From Neostapfia colusana (taxonomy: Eukaryota > Streptophyta > Magnoliopsida > Poales > Poaceae), in the NCBI GenBank assembly GCA_030760725.1, contig JASWHV010000005.1:31443241-31507240 (forward strand): DNA of 64,000 bases. Reading direction: 5' to 3'. The notes below the pieces were generated by a model, which did not search any database, had not been told where the DNA came from, and was given only the letters and a program-made list of their open reading frames with translations. Shown here piece by piece: positions 31,191 through 42,607 of the stretch; the stretch's first letter is position 1, and every line of letters begins with the position of its first letter. Both the position numbers and the translations under genes were made by a program.

Positions 31191-32153
31191 GAACATTTGT
31201 TACGAAAAGAGACCAATTTGATAAATGAAGCTTTAGAATAGATCCTCATGTCGTGTTTTGTAAAATCTTAGTTTTTAGCTCCCTAGAGCTATTTCAAGAC
31301 TAATGTGGTCAATATAGTCAACTTGATTCAAAATTGATCAAATGTAATAAGAATGTGTCTGAAAACCTGATTGTCATGCTTGGTATGCTATATATAATCT
31401 TATATACCATAGGCATACATATATACATACATATGCTCTATTAAAATGCTATTAAGGAACTTTTTTCTGAACAATTCAGACATGCCCGAACTGAAGTCGG
31501 ACATGTCCGAAGGGTCGAAAAAGTCCGAGCTCAGTACTTATCAGAAAAAGTTGGACATGTTCGAAACCTAGTTCAGACATATCCGACTTCGGGGTATAAG
31601 AACCCCTGCCCAAGCCCGAACGGTTTTGTCTCCTTTTTCCTCTTCTCTCACAACTGGTTCATCCTCTCTATCGCGCCCGAGGCGATTCTCTCCTCCCACC
31701 GGTGAATCCTCTGTTCTTCCACAGATTCTTGAAGGATTGAAGCCCGGGAAACCTTCCTCGGACTCCTACTCTCAACCTCAGAGCAGATCATTAAGGTTTC
31801 ATCCCCTTTCGATGGTATTTTGCCCTTCTTTGAGATTTCTCAAATCCTTCGACTTATATTCAAATCCCAGGCTAGGAATTGGTCCTATATGTTGCTTCTA
31901 AGTCCCTTGCAACATAGATTGATGATTAGGTCAGGATTAGGCAAGATTTGGATGATTGAGGGGACAAAATTATACAAATTCGGACATGTCCGAGATCAAC
32001 CTCGGAAAAGTCCGAACCTTTCGGACATGTTCGCAATGTTTCAAACATATCCAAACCTGTACAGACTGAACGCTAAATTATGTTGCTGCCTACTCCAATT
32101 TGATCCCAAATCCCTTCATAATCATCTCGCAATTGTCCTGTTGCTCAGGCATC
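31191..32153 (+). promoter_or_regulatory. Spacer before late ORF with LTR-like palindromes and TATA
   Basis: Non-coding spacer between pol and the late ORF. It repeats the LTR palindrome TCGGACATGTCCGA with variants at 31478-31590 and again at 31975-32060. Between them GGTATAAGAACCCC (about 31593-31606) precedes a C/T-rich stretch resembling a transcription start. The organisation (palindromes, TATA, pyrimidine-rich leader) parallels the LTR promoter and suggests an internal promoter for the late ORF (inference). The ORFs at 31626 and 31820 have no recognised domain. Confidence 0.45.
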
Positions 32154-33628
32154 ATGTCGAACGACCCTCAACCTGAAATTAGGAGCAAGAAAAGAAATGA
32201 CCATGTGGAGTCTCCCCCGGCCATTAGTGCCTACTCCCGGAGAAAGAGAACAATCCGAAAGTTGGCAAGAACAGTTGATGAGATGGGAAAAGCTGTTAGG
32301 GTCATGCTTGAGAGCCGTGAGGGGTCCGAGGAACCACGACAAGCAAATCCTGGAGAAATTGGCCCGTTGCACATGGTGGTGCTAATTAGAGATCCTCGGA
32401 AGACAACTCCCATTATGACTACCGAAGGAACATTTTAGGGCACAAGAGCAAAGAGGGGAGAACATCTATGAGTATGAAAAGATGGAAGCTGACTTTCACT
32501 TCAGGAGTGGTTTTCATGTTGTTTACTATCTATCAGTTCCATGAGCAAGAAGCATCAAGTCATTGACATGCAATGAATTGACTGGAAATACATGGAGAAC
32601 AGGAACAATGAAGTTTTCAAGGAAGTCATTGCTTCTTGTGAATATTATGGGATCAAGGACTTTATGGCTATTGAGTATGGATGGAACATGGAGGTAATAT
32701 GCCAATTCTATGCCTTGGTCTTTTTTCATCTTGAGAGTCAAGGATCACCAGGATGACTGACGGTGAGAAGTACACCGTCACCTATAATCAATTTGCTAAA
32801 ATCCTTGGACTCCAGAGGACCTTGAAGTTTGACTACAAAATACATGAGGAACTCATTTTGAAAAACAATGAGATTGACTTCTTATGCGACACCCACTTCT
32901 ATTTCAACCCTCCTCATACTCAGGGACTCCTTCCCTTCTTCCAAATGCTCAACAGAATCACTAGGAAGACCTTGGCACCTAAGGATGGAGATGCTACAAG
33001 GATAAACTCAAACTCCAGAAACCTCCTTAAGTGGCTGAGAGGGGACAAGAGGTTTAATGTGGTTGATTTCATCTACATGGAGATTTACTCGACATCTGAG
33101 ACTGCATCGAGGTCATGTATCTATGCACCATACATTATGAAGATGATCGAGAAGGTATCAGGGAAGGCATTTGTGAAGGATGTGGCACATAAAAAGCTAC
33201 AATCTCAGGTAGCGACACCAACGCTTGACCCCTTGGACAGACTTCGTACCAGCCACGCTCGTGCAACATCCGCCTCTGCCCCTCCTCCAGCTCGGCCTGA
33301 GAGAGCTGCAGGTTCCTCTAGTGGTCTTCTCAAGGTACTCTGCTCCATCTTCACCATGTGTAGGAGTACACATGTGAAGTTTCAAAAGAATGAGAAGGCC
33401 ATTAAGGGAATAAGGAACGACATTCATGCATTAAAGACGACGCTTGAGGTCTCCACCGACGCTCCCGTTTCCGATGACAGTGAGGATGATACGCCTCCTG
33501 AGTTTCTAGAGCTCACCACCGGGGAGGTTGCTTTCTTCAGCGACACCAGTGCTAGGTCAAGTGCCGCCCCAGCTGCTCCAGCCAACGACGACGATGAGGA
33601 GTACAAGGACGAGGACGTTGATCTCTAG
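32154..33628 (+). pseudogene. Late ORF of SIRE-like Copia, env-like/plant transposon-protein domain
   Basis: ORF placed between RNase H and the expected 3' LTR, where SIRE/Maximus elements carry an env-like gene. It starts at ATG 32154 with a basic segment (SRRKRTIRKLART). After shifts and stops between 32438 and 32752 it continues with a segment of the plant transposon-protein type (about 32640-33200: FYALVFF, MTDGEKYTVTYNQFAKILGL, then FFQMLNRITRKTL and YAPYIMKMIEKVSG). A Pro/Ala linker and a C-terminus ending in an acidic tail (DDDEEYKDEDVDL) follow. The open part 32753-33628 is 291 codons. No signal peptide or membrane span is visible, so a true envelope role is not supported by what remains. 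Three bases after its stop the next Gypsy LTR begins. Confidence 0.6.
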
Positions 33629-33631
33629 TTC

Positions 33632-35298
33632 TGTAACACCCTCATATTCATCACCATGCATTGCATCCATTTTCACGTAGAGAAGCATTTAGAAAGAAGA
33701 AGAAAAGGAATGAAGGAATATAGAAATAAATAAATAAAAGGAAATAAAAATAGGGAATAATAAAAATAAAAAGAAAAAATAAAAATAATAAACCCTGGCC
33801 GCCCCTAATTCCCCCCTAATCGTACCCCTCCAAATCCCCCTAATATTCCCCCTAATTTTCCCCTAAAATCCCCCTAGGAAATTTTTCACCACATTTGGGG
33901 GATTCCCCCCCCCAATTTTAGCCGCACCAAAATCCCTAGGGATTTTCCCACTTTGGGGATTTTCTTCCGCCACCTTGGCCGCACCCCCTTAGGGGGAGAA
34001 AACCCTAGCCGCACCAAAATCCCCCCCTTTAGGGATTTTCTTTTCCCCCAATTAATCTCAGCCCTTGACGGAAAATATTTGATTAAATCTCAGTCCCTAG
34101 CTCCCACCTTTTCTCAAATTAAATCCAAGCCCTTGATTAAAAGATTTGATGAAATCCTAGTTGGCTATTTTCCCCCTTATAAATAAAATCCTCTCCCCCT
34201 AGCCGCCACCCCTGTCCCAAAAATCTCTGGCCGCCGCCCTTCCTTGCTGCCAAGCTTTGGTCGCCGTCCCTGCAGGTGTTTGACCGCCGTCGAACCTCTA
34301 CCCCGCTTTGCTGTCGCCGGAGAAGAATACCCCAACACCCTGCCCTAGCCGAAGCTCTACTCTTCCCTGAGGAAAAACCCCAGCTGCTGCCATTGCAAGA
34401 AAAAAGGCCAGCCGCAAGGACGAGAGGAGGAAGAAGAGAGGTAGGTCCCCTTCACCCCTCTTACCACGTCGTTTATGTTGCTATCAACCCTGTTTTCTCC
34501 ACCCCTGCGAGCAGGATCTACTGCACGTGGGTAGATCATGTTCCGGTTATAAAAACTTGCAAGAACACGTGCAAACTGATCACTATAGGCTGCACTATAG
34601 GATTTGCATGCATCCACATCATTTCATCTTGAGTAAAGTTTGTGCATAACATTGATTGCTCTATTATTTGTATGTACGTGGTCGTGAGTAGACGAACACG
34701 CTCAAGAGGCCGTCTACGAAGAATTCCAGCACAAAGACTTCGAGACATTTGAGCAACATGAACCGCGGGAGCAAGGCAACTGCCCCTTGACCATATGATC
34801 CTAAGTTTTTGAACTGTTTTGCTTGTGAAAACTGCATGATCGTGTCAAGTTGATGGGAAACCCTTTAATAGGAGTTTACTAGCTTTGTTAGCCACCCTTG
34901 TCACCGGGAAACATGTTGAGTTGGGTGTGGTCGATTTTTTCTCTTTTGCTTCGCTTAGCTTATGGGATTCGGGAAGCTGAAATAAACTTTTTAGCTACTG
35001 CGCTCGTAAAGATTAAAGATGATGAGAACATGATGTCGTTAAGGAGCATGGAATCGAAAGATCTAGGCAAACTTGGTTCGTGGTTATGCTGAATGAGATG
35101 GTGGTTTGCTTGCCTTAGATCTAAGGACCGTTTCATGCGAGAACATGCTAGGAAAACAGTGCCACCACAAGGACAAATATGAGTGCGGCTTAGCTGACTA
35201 ATTAGGTGTGTTGCTAGCTTGTTATGAACCATTGGATGACGGAGAATGGGAGTCGAGGAGGACTTCCCTGGGAACTGCATGGCACACGAGGGGGCCTG
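33632..35298 (+). repeat. LTR related to Gypsy family A, 5' part, split by family-B element
   Basis: It starts TGTAACACCCTCATATTC directly behind the Copia late ORF. U3 has runs of CCCCTAA-like C-rich sequence rather than the G-box array. TATA TATAAATA lies at 34178-34185 and is followed by leader similar to family A (compare 34555-35290 with 3670-4390). It is interrupted at 35298 by the family-B element, with TSD GCCTG/CCCTG, and continues at 63266. Its other end and internal region are not in the window. No gene is seen. Confidence 0.82.
34178..34185 (+). promoter_or_regulatory. TATA box of split A-like LTR
   Basis: TATAAATA, in the same order relative to the CCGCC-rich leader as in LTR A1 and A2. 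Confidence 0.5.
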
Positions 35299-35692
35299 TG
35301 TAGCACCCCAAAACCTGTTAAGAGGGGAATTTAAAAATTTTTGGACGTATTGCATGTGGTGCAGAAATTCAAATTCAAATTGGAGTTCAAATTAAACTCA
35401 AAACAGAAAAGAAAAAGAAAAAGAAAAAGAAAAAAACAAACCCCCCGGCCAGTGGGCCGAAACCCACCAGCCGGCCCACCTCACCTCCGCGCCAGCCCGC
35501 AGCCGCGCGCCCCGCTTTCTTCTCACTGACATGTGGGGCCTGCCATCTTCTTCCTCCTCGCGCGCGCTCGGCCGACCGGGACTCCTCTCTCTCCCCCGAA
35601 TCGAAACCACCCCGGATACTCGCGTATCCCAGCCGAATCTCGGTTCTGGACGATGCAAACTCGATCACAACCGAATGCCGCCCTCCCCCGGC

Positions 35693-35700
35693 TATATAAA
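35693..35700 (+). promoter_or_regulatory. TATA box of LTR B1
   Basis: TATATAAA sits between a C-rich proximal promoter and a leader. The equivalent in LTR B2 is at 60242-60249. Confidence 0.65.
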
Positions 35701-38036
35701 CACCGGCATCATCCCGATTTTCACCCGCGATCGGCTGTTTTTCCTCCCGGTGAGAACCAAAGCTCCGATCACCGTTTTCTCTCGATCTCTGCTCGAGTTC
35801 TCTGATCTAACACGCTGATCGTGTTCCACCGCCTCCGGGGAATCACGCAGGTGCAGAAAACTCGGTGGTTTGCGCTTCAAACACAGCGCCGACGAGCATC
35901 GCCGTGAATTCACCTCGGACCTCGTCGCCGACCGCCTTCCAGGACCTCCGAGCTCAAGAAAAACCCCGAGGTGAGATCCCCGACCTCCCCTCTACCGATC
36001 TATACCATGAAATCCCAGTTTTAGGAAGAATTGATGAAGATCCGAAGTACTCCGGCGAGATCGCCGCCTCCCGCCACCGCGCGCCGCCGGGCAGCGCCGC
36101 CCGCGCTCGATCAGAGCGACGTGGCCGCTTGTGCGCCGTATATTTTAAATCGCACGGTAGAATTTAAATCCCCGCGTACCGGTTCGACGTTATAATCTCA
36201 GCCGTCTGTTTTAAATCGGACGGTCCATGTCAGCCCCACATTATAAAGGCCGGGATTCTTACGCGCTACCCCCTAGGGATCTCGGAAAATACGAGCTAGC
36301 CCTAGAAACTTCTGATCTAGCCCCTAGAACTTCAGAAATTCATGTAAATTCAATTAAAAATCAGTTTTAGCCCCTGGACTTAATAAAAATTTGCAAAACC
36401 CCTCTGTTATTCATAGTTAGGGCCCTGGAAATTCTTAAAATAATATAATAGACCCTGTAGTGGGGTGAGTTTACCTTTTTAACCCTATGTGATAAAAAGA
36501 TGGGACAAACACATTGTAAATTCAAATTTAAACTTTCCTAGCACTTCGAAAACTTTGGAGTGAGATAGAAATAGATTTTTATCTGAAATGAATCTGTCTA
36601 ATTGATTGTTCACATTTATTAGTTATAGGGACACATTTTTAGGCTAGGAAATAATTCTGAAAATTGATAAAATAAATTTAAATTAGTTCACATCAGAGGA
36701 GAAGTTCAAAAATATATTATTTAATATTTTAGATCAGAACCTATTCTGTTTAGATGAGGTGTCTTACTATTTTCCTAATAAAGTTCACATTTAGGCATAG
36801 GAAATAAATCTGAGAATATAGCAAGCTAGGTGTGAATAACTAGAAAATGATAAATGAAGTTTCCAAAATCCAAAGAATTTCGTTTAGGATTGGTAGAAGG
36901 TCTGAAAACCATTTGGAGTAGGAAATTACCTTGCATGCACTCTTGGTAGCTAAAGAGGGTATTAAAGAATTTGTTTAAATTTGGAATTTATATATAGTGC
37001 ACAAACAGAAATCTGAATACAAAAGTTAGAAATAATATACATATGTTTAAAAGTGCATGTAGGTCAAAAAGCACCACACATAGAGTAACCACAACCCTTA
37101 GAAGTGTGAATGACTTTCATAGGTCTGAATGTTTGGTTTGTATGAAGTGAAAGTGTGAACTATGTCTTATGGATTGTTGTTTTCTTTTGCTATGTGTGAT
37201 GGTATGAGTAGAACCTGCTCCAGAGCAAGTTCTTCCCCTCCAAGAACAAGACTTTCCATTCCCAGAGCAGCAGGAAGAAGGTAAGTGTCCTTGACCACTT
37301 TGATCCTATACTAGGATGTCTAGATAGAATTATTTGCATTGTCAATTGAAATATGAAACCCATGCTAGGAAGTTTCCCTAGAATTGCATTATCTTGTTTC
37401 CTTGTAGCTTGGGTTGGGATTTATATTATCATATCATTTATTTACATGCTTATGCTTAGCCATGCTTAGAACGGGATAATTGGGATATGAGATCACCAGT
37501 TTATTTACCATACTCTTGAATTAGATATTATGAGTTATGTAGAGGTAGGGGTCAAGGCAAGTTGGATGTTTTGGTTGGTGCTGGATGCACGAGACTCGGG
37601 TTTGTGTTTAGTACTTGCCTGGATCCTAAGGACCGGTTCATGAAGCATGTAACCTGGCTTTACCGTGCCAACCACATGCTGAGATGGGGCAGCTTGGCCA
37701 ATTAATTAGGTGTATCCTCGGCGTAGTATGGGTGTGTTGGATGGTGCGGGGAGTAGGTGTTAGCTGGACTACCATATGAACCGCAAGGCTCAAGAGGGGG
37801 CCACTGCAGCGGGGTTGGAGCCTCTTGTATGCTGTTAGGGGGTGAAACCTCAGTGGGCCCATGCTCGTCGGGAATCCCTTTGTAAAGGCTTCGTAGTGAT
37901 CTCCTGGCTACACACCTGGGAAGTGTGAATGTGGTTCGTGGCCACTGGCATAATGGAGGTTCTTTTAGTCCACCCGGCAACGGAGGATGAAATCACTACA
38001 TGTGGGTATAGTGGTGCAAACTCTGCAGAGTCAAAA

Positions 38037-38060
38037 CTGTCATGACAGCCGTGCTCACGG
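38037..38060 (+). other. Conserved palindrome plus hairpin, LTR B1
   Basis: CTGTCATGACAG followed at once by CCGT-GCTC-ACGG. Compared with family A, the third base and its partner changed together (A-T to G-C), keeping the palindrome. Confidence 0.6.
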
Positions 38061-38571
38061 TCAAGAGCGGCTTGGACTTATTCATGATTAGAGGATGATG
38101 ACTTTGGAAGTTGTGGATGTTAAGCGGGGAGCTTGACATTAGATATGATGATTATGGTTACTTGATGATGGGTTGCGAGTTTGGGACCATTTCACCTATG
38201 TAGTAATGTAGATGCTTAATAAGCTAAGGTGATAGGTATTAATTGCGTAGTGCTTTAACCATGAGTTCAACCTCTCCTTGTTCTTTCCATGCATGACATA
38301 ACTTTCCCACACTTGCTAAGTACCATCGGTACTCTACCTTGCATATTTGTTGGTTTATATTGCTGCTCAGGTCAAGAGAACGATGTGGTGTTTAATGATC
38401 AAGACTTTGGACCCGATGAAGGATTCTAGGTTCATGGAGTCCCCCGGGCAACGCCTGTGATGGAGCCCACAAGAATAATATTCCGCTGCTATTTTATTTA
38501 CATGTTATGAACTTATTATCGTCCATCGAGACGTATGCGTTGTAAGACATATTTATATTCGACACCTGGCT

Positions 38572-38580
38572 TGTAATAAA
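38572..38580 (+). terminator. Poly(A) signal TGTAATAAA, LTR B1
   Basis: Same nonamer and similar distance from the LTR end as in families A and C. Confidence 0.55.
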
Positions 38581-38676
38581 TGATGCTTCACTATTTGTCA
38601 TCACATGTATGAGAAAATGATCCTGGCATACATGTGATATTCACTCGGTTGCTTATCGGAAAAACCGGGTGTGACA

Positions 38677-38695
38677 GAAGTGTATTAGAGCCAAG
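38677..38695 (+). other. Degenerate primer-binding site of family B
   Basis: GAAGTGTATTAGAGCCAAG follows the LTR directly. Compared with the family-A form GATTGGTATCAGAGCC it has several changes, including GGTATC to TGTATT. The leader to 38893 has one further CGTAGG-CCTAGGTAGAA unit like those in the family-A leader. Confidence 0.65.
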
Positions 38696-38893
38696 GTTGC
38701 CCGTAGGAACGTGGACCTAGGTAGAAATGGACGTAGATAGGGACCCTATTTTCTTAATAACTATTTTACAAAGGTGTGGGTTGAAAAGTGTTATTTAATA
38801 GGCCACTTCATTCATCTTACCCCATCTTTTATTCAAAATAGGATTTTTGTTTAAAAACTTATCTAACTTAATTTTAAATGATTTATGTTTTAG

Positions 38894-39476
38894 ATGGTTT
38901 GCATGATCCGCACCGCCCGCAAGTCCACCGGAGGGAGAGTTCCCGTAGTTGCCCTTGCCCTGAGAGAGGAGAGCCGTCCGGTGACGTACCTCTCCTACGG
39001 ATTGGCAGTAGGAGGCTTATTGCGCCGTCTTCGACGCATGCTCCAAGCCGCCGGCAATACGGGCAAGCTAATCATACACTATAGCTCCACCTGGACCATC
39101 CGTGAGAAGCGGGAAGAATGGAGTTCAGAAATGAGGATTATCCACGAAAATCAGCTGCTCAAGATCCAGCGCTCTCCAGCTTGTCGAGCGACACAGGTCG
39201 ATGCGGAAAAGGATGTCACCTGGGAGGCAATCACCTGCCAGAGTCAAATCTATCGTCGCCACCTGGACAGGACTGAGTACATGTATGTCCTCCAGCGTGA
39301 GAGTGGTACAACGGAGTACAAGTAGCCGCTAGTGCAGCAGGGGACTTCCCATGAGCACATGGACTTGTGCTTGGAGGATGCTGCTACGCTCAGCACTCGA
39401 CTGCAGGAGTGTCAACAGGAGCTTCAGGATGTACGTGACACCCTGAAGGAGACCGAGGTGTTGCTTCGAGCCAGCT
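38894..39476 (+). pseudogene. Family-B extra ORF upstream of gag, histone H3-like N-terminus (5' part)
   Basis: This ORF lies between the primer-binding site and gag. Codons 7-14 read TARKSTGG. Counted from the initiator Met, this stretch falls exactly where histone H3 has it (the region around Lys9), and Pro17 also coincides. Residues 2-6 do not match H3. A domain I do not recognise follows (RPVTYLSYGLAVGGLLRRLRR, SSTWTIREKREEWSSEM, RRHLDRTEYMYVL). An in-frame TAG at 39323-39325 interrupts it. Reading on in the same frame gives a heptad-rich coiled-coil segment (LEDAATLSTRLQECQQELQ). It is cut at 39476 by the family-C element (TSD CAGCT) and resumes at 54896. Joined length is 279 codons including the stop, in register. 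Confidence 0.75.
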
Positions 39477-39578
39477 TGACACGACCCCACGGTCTTGTCG
39501 AGCCAGGATCACGCTGAGGTGTGCTGCGTTGCACAGCACCGGATAACACAAGTCAAAGGTACAAAGCGGAAGCGATAT

Positions 39579-39587
39579 TTTATTACA
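39579..39587 (-). terminator. Poly(A) signal TGTAATAAA of family-C 3' LTR
   Basis: TTTATTACA on the + strand, about 100 bases inside the LTR end. The copy in the 5' LTR is at 50947-50955. Confidence 0.55.
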
Positions 39588-40181
39588 CAACCAGTTTATG
39601 AACATGTTTACATCAAAATAGTTTCAGTCTACACTCACGGGCGTAGACTACGCATCAAGTCCACGTTCAGCCCTTGAACGTGTCCTTGCTAGCACACACG
39701 CACACTAACTCTGCGGCGTGCACGACTCCCACTCGACGGGGTTCCCCTCCTGGGGTTCCGTCTCCTCATCGGGAGTCCCTTCCTCATAGAACCCTGCAAA
39801 AGCTTCAAACACAAGCAGTGAGCACGAAGGCTCAGCAAGTCTGACCCGTCTCACCTAAACATGGAACTTCTACATGAGGGGTAATGGGTTACATGAGGTA
39901 AAAATCATTTGCAAGGACTCGCCTAATTTAGTAGAACCTTACTTTCAAGTTTTAGCAGCAGGTTGTGGAGAACCTTACGCTAAGGTACATGAGAGAGCCG
40001 CAATCAAACAAGAAAAGCATTTCTCTCATGTACTTTGCCCAAAGTTGAAAAGAACTTTAGTTAGATCTAAACTACAGCAATTCATTAGCAATCAAGTCCA
40101 TCTTTCAATCGGCAACATTTTAACATGTAACTAGCATGTTCTTTCTACGTCACAGTACAGTGAACAAGTGGTACTCACTGA

Positions 40182-40206
40182 CCGTGAGGGACGGCAATTA
40201 TAATCG
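40182..40206 (-). other. Conserved palindrome plus hairpin, family-C 3' LTR
   Basis: On the coding strand CGATTATAATTG (one mismatch from a perfect palindrome) is followed directly by CCGT-CCCTC-ACGG. Confidence 0.55.
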
Positions 40207-42586
40207 ATTTACACCTGCAGGGTTACCCGAACAACCCGTCACGTACGCCCGTACTAGATGTTGCCTACAACAACCATCACGGACGCCGTACGCGACTACC
40301 TTTCACCCGTTAGCCAAATGTTGAACCGGTCCAATTGTCCCGAGCAAGAGGTCTTTGCACGCGCATCTCAGTGCCGCCAGCCGATTTACACCTCGAGCTC
40401 TCAACCTACCCTCGGAACGACCAGCTATGCCTCAACACCCAGCTACCCGAGTTACATCAGTTTCCCGGTTCCCATATAGCCGGTAGGTCTTCGGTACTGT
40501 TCTAGCTTGTTCAACAGGCCCGCACATGGCTCGGTCCTCAATCGACACAAGCGGAGCTATAGCACACAGGCCCCAAAGTACTGTTGCCCTTACTCTCATC
40601 TTAGTGTCATTTTCTTGCCATGTGTTTCATGTGCTATCACTACCCGAGTCGAGTGCCTCTAGCCTATGCTCGTGAGTAGTTCCAAATACTCGACTTGTAC
40701 CAAATCCTACTCTATCTTAGCAATGCAGTGGCTAACAAGGTTTTCAATCCTAATCCCAACCCATGGCTTTCTTGGCTATGCACTTGGGTTTCCAAACAAG
40801 ACTCTAATGCAAGGAACAATAGTATTCATGTATGTCCTCAAAACAATAAAAATTTGTAAAAGGTTAATGCAAACCGGAGCTTGCCTTGCTGCTCTTGGTT
40901 GTACGCTAGCTGCTCCTCCAGAGTAACAAAGTCTAGGACTTCGGGTTCCTCCTCGACCTTAGCGACTACATGATAGAGGAAATACATGTATCATTTTAAA
41001 TGCATTTGTATTAAGTTTGAAGTTGTGAAGTCTATAACTCTCACTAGACAAGACCAATGACGGTGAAACTTTTACTGGGGCTTGGTCACAACCTAAATAC
41101 AGACTTGGTCAAGTTTTAGTTGCAGTAAAGCTCATTTGAGCCCTCCACAATTAATTATGCACTTGACCTTAATTGAAGGCTTTTAGGGTGGCCTAAGGAT
41201 TTTCATGAAACAAACTATGACTTTCTGAAAACTAGATTTTTAGAGGGTTCTAATGGAGTTGGTCTCACTTAATTTGAAGGTTCCTAGCTAAAGATATGAG
41301 CTAAACAAATTCAGAGAAAAATCTGAAAATGTTTCTGAACATTTTCTATTTTCTCTGAAACAGTTTCACTAATCACACCATTAGGTGGGTTAAATGAGCT
41401 CAAATGGATCTGAAATTTTAATGGTAGGTCAGGGACATTTTGGAGAATATCCCAGCAAAATTTCAGGATTTTCCCCCAAAGGATTCTCCAGTTAAAATTC
41501 CTAACAGTTTAAATTTTGAGGAATTAATTCTGGAGAAATAAGGAATTTCATGAAGTGAAACTTGATTTGCTGGAATGTACCCAGAGAGCTGAATCCAGCA
41601 AAATTTGGTTCACTCGATTTGGAGCTTTCTAGCCAAAGTTATGAGGATTTGAAGTTTAAAAGAAATCTGAAAATCAGGGAAAAGTTTAAACTCGCGAGTG
41701 GGCCGCGGGGACACGCGTCGCACGACGAGGCGACAGCACACCGCGGCCCACAAGGATTTTGCGCGCCAGCACACCCGATCCCGGCCGCAGCCCGATCCCG
41801 ATTCAAAATATCGGCCGTTGACAGCTGGGGTCCACCCCCTTCTTCAACCTCGCGACGCCCGCGCTCTGCCGCCGAGGGACCTCGCCGGAGAGCTCGCTGG
41901 CGGCTTCTGTACAGCTGCAAACTTCATGATTTTGGCCGCCCCTGCCTACTTTCACTCGGGGAACAGGATTCTGGTTTCAGCTAGTCATGACAATGGCCGG
42001 TGCATGGTCGGCGACGAGCCGCCACCTCGGAAAGACTTCGGCCATGTCGGCTGACTTCCCTAGCACCTCAACTACTCGAGGAACCGGTCGGGAAGCATCA
42101 GTGGACCTCAGGGAAGGTCGACATGAGCTTGAGGAAGCTCGGGGAAGGCCCGAAGTAGGTCCTCACCGGGCGCCCGATGCCTCCCTTTTGTTCCGCCGTT
42201 GGTAAACCTCGAATTACGCCGGGTACATAGGTTCTCCGGCCAAGGGTTGTGAAGGAAACTTGTGCGTTACCGTGTCTAGTTTGTGTGAGAGCGGATTGCG
42301 GCCCTCTAATCCTTTCTAGAGCAAGAATTCGACGGAATCGCACCCGAAGGTCGTGCTGCACACAGAAAGGGGAAAACTGGAAATTTGCCGCCGGTGAGCA
42401 ATCACTCGGGCTGTGGCTCGGGGGTGAGCAGCACCGGTCACCAGCACGTCCAAGGGTGCCTTGGCTCAGGCGTGACAACGCCCTGGTTGGGCTGTCCACG
42501 GAAGCCCGAGGTGCGGCGGTTCTAAGTCACCAAATTGATCTTTCGGCATAACCGATTTCAATCGGTCTCAACTGAATTCTAGCAGC

Positions 42587-42607
42587 GGGGGGGGGGGGGG
42601 GGGGGGG
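42587..42607 (+). repeat. Poly(G) run, 21 bases
   Basis: Uninterrupted G tract in the family-C 3' LTR (a C tract on its coding strand). The sister LTR has 24 G at 53940-53963. Confidence 0.9.

Larger units (their letters stand above)
35299..38676 (+). repeat. 5' LTR of family-B Gypsy (LTR B1)
   Basis: A 3378-bp LTR, TGTAGCACCCC to GGGTGTGACA. Contents in order: a GAAAAA-type microsatellite (35403-35437), a TATA box (35693-35700), a GC-rich leader, a long AT-rich non-coding part (36170-37200), the conserved palindrome-hairpin (38037-38060) and the poly(A) signal (38572-38580). Compared with LTR B2 it lacks about 44-48 bases after 36491 (present at 61041-61088). ORFs inside (35531, 35865 and others) are not genes. 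Confidence 0.93.
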
